Source of the DNA: Amphiura filiformis | Taxonomy: Eukaryota; Echinodermata; Ophiuroidea; Amphilepidida; Amphiuridae | Direction of reading: 5' to 3' | Assembly: GCF_039555335.1 (NCBI RefSeq) | Contig: NC_092635.1 | Location: forward strand, 56,146,258-56,210,257 | Length of the DNA stretch: 64,000 nt | Part shown: piece after piece, positions 35,395 to 46,600 of the stretch | Numbering within the stretch: position 1 is the first letter of the stretch | Layout: each line of letters begins with the position of its first letter | Notes under the pieces: generated by a model | Told to the model about the DNA's origin: nothing | Seen by the model: only the letters and a program-made list of their open reading frames with translations | The model's database searches: none | Translations under genes and position numbers: made by a program

Positions 35395-35867
35395 AGGGGT
35401 GGTGCAATAATTATGTGTACCGGGGTGAATTATAGGGGGGGCAAAGATTTTTGGCAGGCCAAAAGGGGGGGCAAGCATTTTTGGCAGGTCAAAAGGGGGT
35501 CAAGCGATTTTGGCAGGTCGAAAGGGGGGCAAGCAATTTTTGGCACAGATATTTTGGGCACCGTTTCTATATTACGCCCTAAAAAGGCGTGGGAAAGCGA
35601 TACTGAACACGTTCAAATATGCAAAATTTCCTGCTAAGGCTTTCGCATTATATGTTAAGACAATTTAAAGTTTTAAATTCGGGTTCCCCAAAATCTTGCA
35701 TGTGTAAGGGGGGGGCCCAAGATTTTTTGGCACGTCAAAAGGGGGGCAAAGGTTTTTGGCACGTCGAAGGGGGGGGCAAAGTTTTTTGGCACGGCCAAAG
35801 AACAGCGATTTTTGGCAGACCATTTTGAGAATTCACCCCGGGTACACATAATTATTGCACCACCCCT
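35395..35867. mobile_element. inverted-repeat element with internal GGGGGCAAG minisatellite
   Basis: AGGGGTGGTGCAATAATTAT with GTGTACCGGGGTGAATT, and the inverse end, bound 473 bases. The body is two clusters of a roughly 33-bp unit, AAAAGGGGGGCAAGCATTTT then TGGCAGGTC. TAGTTT borders both ends, partly through local redundancy. Confidence 0.75.
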
Positions 35868-36145
35868 TAGTTTAGTTTAGTTTGAATGAGGCGTTGCATT
35901 CAGATTTTGCACAAAAACACAGTCATGTTGTTGAATTACACACATGCTTACAAAAGTAGATGATCCATCAAGCTTCTTTCCTTGACAAATGTTCGAGGGC
36001 TCAGCGCTACAATATCTTAATTTTGGCAAAATGAGATTTTGGTATGAAAATGTAGCTAGCAACACTGTCCATTTGACAGCCACAAAAACACTGTCCATTT
36101 GACAGCCACAAAATCTTAACTCCACCGTGGTACATATTCAAACAG

Positions 36146-36407
36146 CAGGGCTGTCAACTCTCACACATTGGGCGTGAGTCTCACGCATTGGGTCACTTTC
36201 TCACGGCAAAGTAGTATAATCTCACGCAAAAAAGCTGGAAAATGAGTAAAATCTCACTCATCGTCAAAATAATTTGTTGTCCCTACCCCCTTTCAGATTC
36301 TCGAGCGCCGTGGCTCAAATAATCATGGTCAAAATGAACATTGTAGTCGGTAAATCCCGGTACGCCTCTGTCTCACGCCAAGCAATGCCAAAAAGTTGAC
36401 AGCCCTG
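36146..36407. mobile_element. hAT-type MITE, CAGGGCTGTCAACT ends
   Basis: CAGGGCTGTCAACT and AGTTGACAGCCCTG are exact inverses, and CAAACAG flanks both sides (36139-36145 and 36408-36414). TCTCACGC motifs recur within. The 7-base duplication may be an 8-base one with a change. Confidence 0.82.
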
Positions 36408-36414
36408 CAAACAG

Positions 36415-37180
36415 TACACAATTGAAAATCATGCTTCACCAAATGTGCCAGATCAGGGTCTGTGTTCAGAGCAACAACATCTTAACTACTCCAGTGGAGT
36501 TCCATAGAGTTTGCATTGGATTTGCCAGGGGTCTTCTGCACTCAGCACCACAAAATCTTATCTCCACGGAGTTTGTTTTGTCCAGGTTTTTGTGGTTTTT
36601 CTCAAATGGCAATTTTGGAGTTAAGATACTCTTGCCCTGAGCCCTCGTCTTGCTACGAAGGGAAATGTCTGTTACCCAGAAAACAAAATACATAGGAAAA
36701 TGTTGGAAATGTTGCAGAAATTTGGCCTGTATAGAATGCTACCATGATTACACTGCGATATACAACCCAAAACCGACCTTTGCAACGCCAAGTCACTTCA
36801 CCTTATCTGGAGCAAATTTGAGATTAATTTTTTTGGAGTGTTTCTAGCTAGATATTAGATTTCACATTGCACTCTCAAACTGCACCTCAAATTGCTTGTG
36901 TATTGCAAAACCCACAAGGCTACTATTTATGATTTGTTTTACCACATGCCTAAACCCACAACAGCATAAAACCAGCACAACACCCCGACAACACCAGTTT
37001 TGTTCTTTCCTGAGGGTGTTACATCCCTCAGTCAAAGCATGGTTCAAGTTTAAAAAGGAACAAAGCAAACGTTGTTGCTCACATGATGAGAGCCTTTGTT
37101 ATCACTTTAGCTTGTTCACTCTGACTGCATTTATAGTAAATGGAAGTTACTTGTGTCAGAGGTCAATGCACAACAAATAA
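36415..37180. other. non-coding stretch downstream of ASZ1
   Basis: No gene is recognised. Frames at 36422-36693 and 36862-37180 are short and unsupported. No polyadenylation signal can be assigned confidently. Confidence 0.4.
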
Positions 37181-37459
37181 TGGGCTATTCCATTTAAAAT
37201 CCACACTACCCCTGTGGAAGATTTTGGAAATATCTGCCACAGGGGGAGTATGAATTTCAAATGGAATGAGCACATTAGCAGCTCCATTTGAATTTCATAC
37301 ACCCTCTGAGAAAGATTCAACCTGAATCTTTCACTGAGGGAGGTGAGTTTCAAATGGAGCTGCTATCGTGCTCATTCCATTTGAAATTCATACTCCCCTG
37401 TGGAAGATATTTCCAAAATCTTCCACAGGGGTAGTGTGGATTTTAAATGGAATAGCCCA
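37181..37459. mobile_element. palindromic MITE family P, copy 1
   Basis: TGGGCTATTCCATTTAAAAT and its exact inverse bound arms containing CCCCTGTGGAAGATTTTGGA and TATGAATTTCAAATGGAATG. It lies just 3' of the ASZ1 stop codon, within 65 bases, so it may belong to the 3' UTR. Related copies are at 42366-42634 and 46344-46623, with shorter relatives at 46065-46225 and 49389-49555. Confidence 0.85.
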
Positions 37460-37523
37460 ATGGGTTAGATAACCCTGAGGTATGCTACACTTTCCACACC
37501 CCCACACCCACAAATGTTGCGTG

Positions 37524-37694
37524 TTATTGAGTGAATCTATCTTTGATACCATTAGGTCCTCCATACCATAATACACTGAGTGCTACTGTTGTTACCAGTC
37601 CAAGTGTTACCATGTATTTGAATACTCCATGGCCCCTGGCTTCATCAGGATCTCGGATTAGATCAGCGGCAACAATCTGAGTTGATTTGGTTAC
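37524..37694 (-). CDS. ASZ1: ASZ1 exon 11 (last coding exon, membrane anchor)
   Basis: Acceptor TTTCATACAG precedes GTAACCAAATC, phase 0. It encodes residues 459-514. A charged stretch (ADLIRDPDEARGHG) comes before the hydrophobic segment FKYMVTLGLVTTVALSVLWY, then a short basic tail ending DRFTQ and TAA. A C-terminal single membrane span is characteristic of GASZ and supports outer mitochondrial membrane anchoring by analogy. Confidence 0.93.
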   Translation of the reverse strand, partial: VTKSTQIVAADLIRDPDEARGHGVFKYMVTLGLVTTVALSVLWYGGPNGIKDRFTQ

Positions 37695-40600
37695 CTGTAT
37701 GAAACAATATAAAATGTCAAAAAAATAAACAAGGTAAAAAACCAGCATTTCTTTCCGGTTTAAAGACCTTTAGTGGGACAATGTGTGCATTTAGCATGCA
37801 AAAATTTGGTATTTTACACTACTTTGGTTCCCGATCGGGAAGCAGACAGCACAGAAGATGCACCGGGCAATTTTTGGGAGCTTCTTTATTCCTTCGACTT
37901 CTTTTCTTTTCCTTTTTCTCCTTTCTTTTCCTTTTCTTCTTTTCTGTTGCCTCTCTGATTTTCTCTTTCATTTTTTGTCAGGGGATACTCTGCCCCCTCC
38001 CCAAGGACATAACACGATGGCGTCACGGGTGTCACCTTCCCATTATGAGTCGGAGCCCATTCCGCTCGGCCACCATGCTCCCAACATACCTTATTAAGAT
38101 TTTACTTCATCTGATGCAGCTCAAGAAACAATTGTCTAGATTGCTTCAAGGCAGCCCCCGCTTCCTTAGAGAGGTTGTCTAGATTAGACAAGTTTTCTGC
38201 CTGGTTCTCTAGTGTCCCATGAGTTTCCCAATCAACATACCTTATTAAGATTTGATTTCATCTGATGCAGCTCAAGAAAGAGTTGTCTAGATTGCTTCAA
38301 GGCAGCCCGGCTTCCTTAGAGAGGTTGTCTAGATTAGACAAGTTTTCCGCCTGGTTCTCTAGTGTCCCATGAGTTTCCCAATCAACATACCTTATTAAGA
38401 TTTGATTTCATCTGATGCAGCTCTAGAAAGAGTTGTCTAGATTGCTTCAAGGCAGCCCCAGCTTCCTTTGAGAGGTTGTCTAGATTAGACAAGTTTTCCG
38501 CTTGGTTCTCTAATGTCCCATGAGTTTCCCAATCAACATACCTTATTAAGATTTGATTTCATCTGATGTAGCTCAAGAAACAGTTGTCTAGATTGCTTCA
38601 AGGCAGTCCCAGCTTCCTTAGAGAGGTTATCTAGATTAGACAAGTTTTCAGCCTGGTTCTCTAGTGTACCATGAGTTTCCCAATTCTCCCTGATATACTT
38701 GATACTGCTGCTGATGTACTTGACATGAAGGTGGATGTTCTCAAGGATTCCAAGTGATTCATGACGGCTGTAAATAAAAAAGTTGAACAACTGTTATCAC
38801 AAACATCGCAACTTCTAAAAATAATACTTGAAAAAGTTTTGTGAACTCAAAACAAGATCAGGCTAATAAATTAAGGCGCAGATGTCTTGTATGAGGCCAA
38901 AAAAAATAATGGTTTGTCTCAAAGCTCACAAGTGGTTTGAAAACAAATGCGAAATGCAATTTTTTTTTTTTATTCCCAACTTTTTTCATGGTATTTTGAG
39001 AAAAAAAATCTGAATTTTGCCGAATTTTTCTGGAAAAACTATAAAAATTTTTTTTTCCAAATCTCATGATTTTACAAATTCGCGTTCGTGCTTTGAGACA
39101 AACCTTTTTTTTTTTTTTTGGCCTAAGTTTTTATGGTCAAATTTGCAGTTTTGGTGAAAACAATGGGCATTTATCCAATCATAGCCAATATCCTTTGTGT
39201 TACATTATCAACTTTTTTTTACAGAGCAAGCTTTTTTACTTGGTTGCTAGCCACACTCGGCATATCTCCATGGGCACTCCATGGGTTATATAGAGAAGGA
39301 TAGAAAAGTATCAATATGATAGCAATGGCTTTATAAACATCTCAAAAAAGTAACTAACCCCCCTTTAAATAATGGCCATTATTCAAAAAGGGGCTATTCT
39401 ATTGCAAATCTGTAAAATGCGTTGGAAGCAGAATTTACTTCTGCCCATTTTGACACCTCATTTGATACGATAGCCCACAAAACAATACAACACCGGTCAA
39501 TTTAATGTAGTGAGGTCCAGATTTGAAAGTTGCACTTACATACAAATTTTTACAATACAAAAATACTCAGATATCATTACACAGATTTCCTTCCATTACA
39601 CTGAATGCAAAATCAATAGAATTTACTGCAACTTTCAAATCTTGGGCTACATTGATTTAAATGTACGCTGTGATGTCAATATTTAGTCAATTGCTACAAA
39701 TGAGGTGTCAAAATGTGCAGAAATAAATTCTGCTTCCAACGCATTTTACAGATTTGTAATACAATCACCCGCTTTTGAATAATGGTCATTATTTAAGGGG
39801 GTCAGTTACTTTTTTTTGAGATGTTTAATACCTTAACACTGGGCCACTAGGTGTGCGTACACCCATTTCTTACCTTAACACTGGGCCACTAGGTGTGCGT
39901 ACACTACTAGCTTCCCATTTCTTACCTTAACACTGGGCCACTAGGTGTGCGTACACTACTAGCTTCCCATTTCTTACCTTAACACTGGGCCACTAGGTGT
40001 GCGTACACTACTATCTTCCCATTTCTTACCTTAAAACTGGGCCACTAGGTGTGCGTACACTACTAGCTTCCCATTTCTTACCTTAACACTGGGCCACTAG
40101 GTGTGCGTACCCCCATTTCTTACCTTAACACTGGGCCACTAGGTGTGCGTACACTACTAGCTTCCCATTTCCTGCCTTAACACTGGGCCACTAGGTGTGC
40201 GCACACTACTAGCTTCCCATTTCTTACCTTAACACTGGGCCACTAGGTGTGCGTACACTACTAGCTTCCCATTTCTTACCTTAACACTGGGCCACGAGGT
40301 GTGCGTACACCCATTTCTTACCTTAACACTGGGCCACTAAGTGTGCGTACACTACTAGCTTCCCATTTCTTGCCTTAACACTGGGCCACTAGGTGTGCGT
40401 ACACTACTAGCTTCCCATTTCTTACCTTAACACTGGGCCACTAGGTGTGCGTACACTACTAGCTTCCCATTTCTTGCCTTAACACTGGGCCACTAGGTGT
40501 GCGTACACTACTAGCTTCCCATTTCTTACCTTAACACTGGGCCACTAGGTGTGCGTACACTACTAGCTTCCCATTTCTTGCCTTAACACTGGGCCACTAG

Positions 40601-43600
40601 GTGTGCGTACACTACTAGCTTCCCATTTCTTGCCTTAACACTGGGCCACTAGGTGTGCGTACACTACTAGCTTCCCATTTCTTGCCTTAACACTGGGCCA
40701 CAAGGTGTGCATACACTACTAGCTTCCCATTTCTTGCCTTAACACTGGGCCACTAGGTGTGCGTACACTACTAGCTTCCCATTTCTTGCCTTAACACTGG
40801 GCCACTAGGTGTGCGTACACTACTAGCTTCCCATTTCTTGCCTTAACACTGGGCCACTAGGTGTGCGTACACTACTAGCTTCCCATTTCTTGCCTTAACA
40901 CTGGGCCACTAGGTGTGCGTACACTACTAGCTTCCCATTTCTTGCCTTAACACTGGGCCACTAGGTGTGCGTACACTACTAGCTTCCCATTTCTTACCTT
41001 AACACTGGGCCACTAGGTGTGCGTACACTACTAGCTTCCCATTTCTTACCTTAACACTGGGCCACTAGGTGTGCGTACACTACTAGCTTCCCATTTCTTA
41101 CCTTAACACTGGGCCACTAGGTGTGCGTACACTACTAGCTTCCCATTTCTTACCTTAACACTGGGCCACTAGGTGTGCGTACACTACTATCTTCCCATTT
41201 CTTACCTTAAGACTGGCCCACTAGGTGTGCGTCCACTACTAGCTCCCATTTCTTGCCTTAACACTGGGCCACTAGGTGTGCGTACACTTCTAGCTTCCCC
41301 TTTCTTCCCTTTACACTGTGCCACTAGGCGCGCGTACTAGCTTCCCATTTCTTACCTTAACACTGGGCCACTAGGTGTGCGTACACTACTATCTTCCCAT
41401 TTCTTACCTTAACACTGGGCCACTAGGTGTGCGTACACTACTAGCTTCCCATTTCTTGCCTTAACACTGGGCCACTAGGTGTGCGTACACCCATTTCTTA
41501 CCTTAACACTGGGCCACTAGGTGTGCGTACACTACTAGCTTCCCATTTCTTACCTTAACACTGGGCCACTAGGTGTGCGCACACTACTAGCTTCCCATTT
41601 CTTGCCTTAACACTGGGCCACTAGGTGTACGCACACTACTAGCTTCCCATTTCTTGCCTTAACACTGGGCCACTAGGTGTGCGTACACTACTAGCTTCCC
41701 ATTTCTTACCTTAACACTGGGCCACTAGGTGTGCGTACACTACTAGCTTCCCATTTCTTGCCATGTAGTTGATGGATGGACTGTATAATTTTCTTCCTGC
41801 AACCTAGCTGCTCTACACCAATCTGAGAGGCAACAAAAGAGAATGTGTTCATTACATCTAGATGCTCCTGATTATCTTATTATTACCAACTTGGCATGGT
41901 TGAGATCACTGAGTGGTTTTACATGATGTGTTATTGGCCCAGATTTTATGATATGCATGCAATGCCTAGGCCTGTTTTAGCAGACTGGAGCCGATTTGCC
42001 CATCCTTATAAAAATTGGGCCAAATTAATTAGCAGCCACTACTGCTTAAAACATTTAGGGCCGGGTTTCTAGAAGCATGGCTACTGGCCAGGCTTCTTTT
42101 GGTATATATGATTAACAGAACTGGGCTTAAGCCTGATGGCAATTTTCCGATAACAAGTTATCATTTTTAGTATTTTTGAAGGGGAAATATCTGAAAAAAG
42201 TTGAGTTTTATTTATTAGGGTATTGTTTGAATTGTGATTTACCACATTTTTATTGTTTTACCAGGGATTGTGACAGGGGTGATTAAGTCACTTTTTAGGG
42301 ATTCTTTTCACCTTTTTTTCTCATTTTACCAAGTAAGCGCAATAATAGAAAATTCTTTTGAGCCCTGGGCTATTCCATTTAAAATCCACACTACCCCTGT
42401 GGAAGATTTTGGAAATATCTTCCACAGGGGGAGTATGAATTTCAAATGGAATGAACACATTAGGCAGCTCCATTTGAATTTCATACACCCTGAGAAAGAT
42501 TCAACCTGAATCTTTCACTCCTGGAGGGTGAGTTTCAAATGGAGCTGCCTAATGTACCCATTCCATTTGAAATTCATACTCCCCCTGTGGCAGGTATTTC
42601 CAAAATCTTCCACAGGGAGAGTGTGATAAGCCCATTGCACAACGAATACATCTCAGTGTCTTGACACCAAAAAAATCTTTGTGATTGAAATGACCAATTT
42701 GTAAAATTTAAAAATTCTGCAAAGAATAAAATACCACTCGATCACACAGATTAACAGATAATCCCAGAAAATGTTAGTTCATTTGGGTGCAGATCATTTC
42801 AACTCTCCTGTATATGGTCAATTCCAGCTTAAAGCGGACAAAATTCTCTCTATGTTAACTTTCCACTTTAAAATGTCATTAATAAAGGAAATCACGTTAT
42901 TGATGGAGCATATCATGTCACGTCCAATGTGCTCTCTTTGTGCATATAGGCCTTTACTAGCAAGTCATACCAGGGACAAGTTATGATAGCTTAAATGATT
43001 TGGCGTTACCCACTAATTCAAAGATAAAGCACCATATATGTCATTGAATGTCCTTCAATCAAAATGAAATTATTACCGTTAGAAAGACGTTTGCATGATC
43101 TCTCATCATATGTAAAACGATTGAATTCCACCAAAGTTTGTGGACTCTAGAGGCCATTAAGTCAATTTGGCTAATAATTTTGTTACCCGCGTATCAAAAA
43201 TAAAATGATCGTTCTGAAAATGTTAAGTGAATATGCCATAAATGACTATATCATGAAACGAAGTTTCGTTCTATAATTCTGAGGTCCAAGTGACTATTTT
43301 ATGCAAATACGTTTTACCCATAAAATTCCATAAAATCAAATTTGACGTTACCCACGTATCAACTGTTACCCACGAGTCCAGCAGATATAATCGCTATAAC
43401 TTAAATTAACATTTAATGACTTTGGACACTGAATTTAGTTTGACAAGCGCTTAAAATTGTAAATCGTAAAAATACGTTCACCGCTTAAAAAAGAATCTAC
43501 GACGGTTTAAACTTTTGTTACCCACGAATCCCGAATAGATGCTAACCTTGAAAAATAAGGAGATTGTTTATTTTAAGTTTAAATCAGCACATATTCAAGC

Positions 43601-46600
43601 CATGGGTATGCTATAATTTTGACAGTACTTACAGTTTATACACCTAAGAAACGCAAATCCCAAACGGTACTATAGTACTTATAGCTTTACCCACTAATTG
43701 GCGTTACTCACTTAATCCAAGGATTTACTCAGTAAATTATATGTTTCTTATGCATCTTAACATTTTGAAAACATGCGAAATAGGTTCCAAAACAGTCCTG
43801 TTTAATAGCGCCCTCTTGAAGGTATACTGAAACTGCATCATGAAGTTTTGATTGATTATCCTAAATTACCATTTTTGGGTAAATGCAATTAGTTAGAGAA
43901 ACGGGAATCATTGAAACACAATGGAGGAATAACCGCATGGTGGTTTCCAACCTTCTGTAATAGTTTCTATTTTGCCGCTTACCAATACATACCTTCAAAT
44001 ATGTGTTACCCACTTAACATTTTGGTTACCCACTTAATCCCTACTTAAATTATAGTTAACAATGTATTGATAGTGTTTTAGTTCAAAGAAACTGTCAAAC
44101 ACGAAGTTAATAGAATATTGCTGCATGAAAATATGGAATGATTTTACTAAAATAATAATATAAAACTGTTTGCTCTGTCTATTTGAATTTGGCAACTTCA
44201 TTATTCTCAAAACTTTTATACCCAAAATGCCATAATGATCCATTCTAAATATTCCATGTAGTCTGTATTTTGATTAAAATTCATTTTAGTGCCATTGCAG
44301 CCTGAATTATTGACATACGGAAAAGTATTTTTTATTTTTATTTAAAAAAATTAATAGGAATTGCTATTTTCCAGACGCTGTTACCCACGAATCCATCCGA
44401 GATCCTCATCCTGCTACGAGATACAAAATCTAAATTTATATTTATATGAAGCATTTATTCTAATCTTTCAAATAATACAGTAATGTTAAATGACAGCCAC
44501 TTTGGAAAGAGTTCAAGAATTGACACAATCTTAACTGTACACCTGGTTCTTTTCTTAAAATTTGTAATAACCAAAATATTTCTTTGTAGATATATGTAAT
44601 AAAATTCTATTTTACGCTCAAAGTCTTCACCGGTTTCTAGTGTATATGAGTCACACATAAATTTTTTTTAAAGATATTAAAGAAAGTGAAATTTTATATG
44701 CATAACAGGTGAAAAATGCTTGAATTGTGGGTAACATGCATATGCCCATTTAACACTTTATTTGGTCTAGCAAGAAAAGTTATTTTTCAATCCGATGGCA
44801 CTTCCACCTGATGATTCACTAGACATGATCGCCTCATTTGATAAGTCTAGAATTGAAAAGGAAAACATTTTCAAAATGGCCCCAGAGAGAATTTTGGCCC
44901 GCTTTGGCTGGAATTGACCATATACATGTACGCCACATACCACACAAATTTGCTGTCTCTTACCTACCTCTTACATTATTATTTGTTTTCCACAAAACGT
45001 TAGTTTTCACGATCACATATCGTCACCCTGCTACGATAATTAACTTTTCAGTCGAATTGAGCTTTTTGCTTAAATCTTGTCTCTTTTACCACATGCACCT
45101 GATGCAATAATGCCATTGCCATTGACCAATCATAAAGGAGATTATGGGGTGAGTTAGGCAATTTTGACAGGTGACAACTGGTGAGTTAGGAATTTTAACA
45201 CCAAAATTTATGCTTTACTTAGCTATTTGTCTGAAGATTTTGCTCTGATTTTTGCCACATGTATCAGTTATGTAATCACCCTAATCGTTTCTGATAATTC
45301 CTTTTAATTTGCCTCATCATTTGTTCTTGTCGAAAGATTGGTAAATATGTTTATATGCATGCTTGAACCATGTTTTGTACTTTTTCTCAAAACTACAAAA
45401 ATGTTTATTATCATAGCAGGGTACCGATATGTCTCCTTGTAACTCAAGCTGAACAAATAAAAGATTCGTCCATAGTCGCCTGGGTGTAAACCGGTCGAGT
45501 CCATTGTATGACAATTAAAATCTGACCATGTTTTGTCATTTCTCACTGTCCATATAGTTGATGCATTATAACTGCATAGAAGTGCATGCATGTGTGTATA
45601 GTCACTACAAGATTCCAATTGGGGTCACCTGCACAGGTACACCGTTACCGAGGCACTTGACTGGTACTGTGCAGTACCAGGGGAGTACCAGTGTACTACC
45701 AGTGCAGTGTCACTGCTGATGGGTCCTGTGCAGTAGCACCAGTGTGACCCAGTCAGGTAAGTTGGCGACAGTGTATCTGTGTAGGCGGCACCAATAAGAA
45801 TCTTGTAGTGTATGTCTGTATGTCTGTCTGTCTGTCTGTCTGTCCGTCTTACCTTTTCTAGATCTGACTCGGTCATACACTGTAACAATGAGAAGTCAAT
45901 GACATGCTTCTGAAATACAGGAACCAGATGCGGCATTTCTTGACTATGTAAGAACATCTCCAGATCATTATATCTACGATAACCTGAAAAGGATGCACCA
46001 TCCGCCAATGACGCATCAGTCCTGTAACAAATCAAACAAGACAATTATGCTGTGTTATATTTGGTCAATCCAGTCGAAATCCATACACCCCCTCCTACAC
46101 AGGGAGTGTGAATTTCAAATTGGACTATCTACCTGGGTGATTCCATTTGAAATTCACACTCCCTGTGTGGGAAATTATGGTCATGTCTTCCATAGGAGGT
46201 ATGTGGATTTCAATTGTAATAGCTCATTCAAGGTAAAGGTAAGGTCAAGGGTCATGCCCATGCTCACAGGCCGGAGTGCTCATCGCTCTTTCAAAGCGAC
46301 AAAGAAGTTAGATTCCTCCGTGAATAATGCATCAGGATGTTCTTGGGCTATTCCTTTTAAAATCCACACTCCCCCTGTGGAAGATTTTGGAAATACCTGC
46401 CAATGGGGGGGTATGAATTTTAATGGAATGAGCACATTAGGCAGCTCCATTTGAAACTCGCCTCCTCTGTGGAAGATTCAGGTTGAATCTTTCTCAGAGC
46501 GGGTATGAAATTCAAATGTAGCTGCCTAATGTGCTCATTCCATTTAAAATTCACACTCCCCCTGTGGTAGATATTTCCTAAATCTTACACAGGGGTAGTG

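Noticed and set aside
38091..38541. Exon 10 copies as additional coding exons
   Set aside because: None has its own acceptor, one is frameshifted, and read-through past the native donor stops within three codons; without RNA evidence I treat them as duplicated relics.
39829..41762. Regular array resembling a CRISPR at first sight
   Set aside because: The units are contiguous 52-bp repeats without variable spacers, lie in a eukaryotic intron, and derive from the neighbouring exon end.
41761..41822. GC splice donor at the junction of unique exon 9 sequence and the array
   Set aside because: It would leave phase 1, whereas exon 10 must be entered in phase 2; the GT donor at 41709 fits and has a better consensus.
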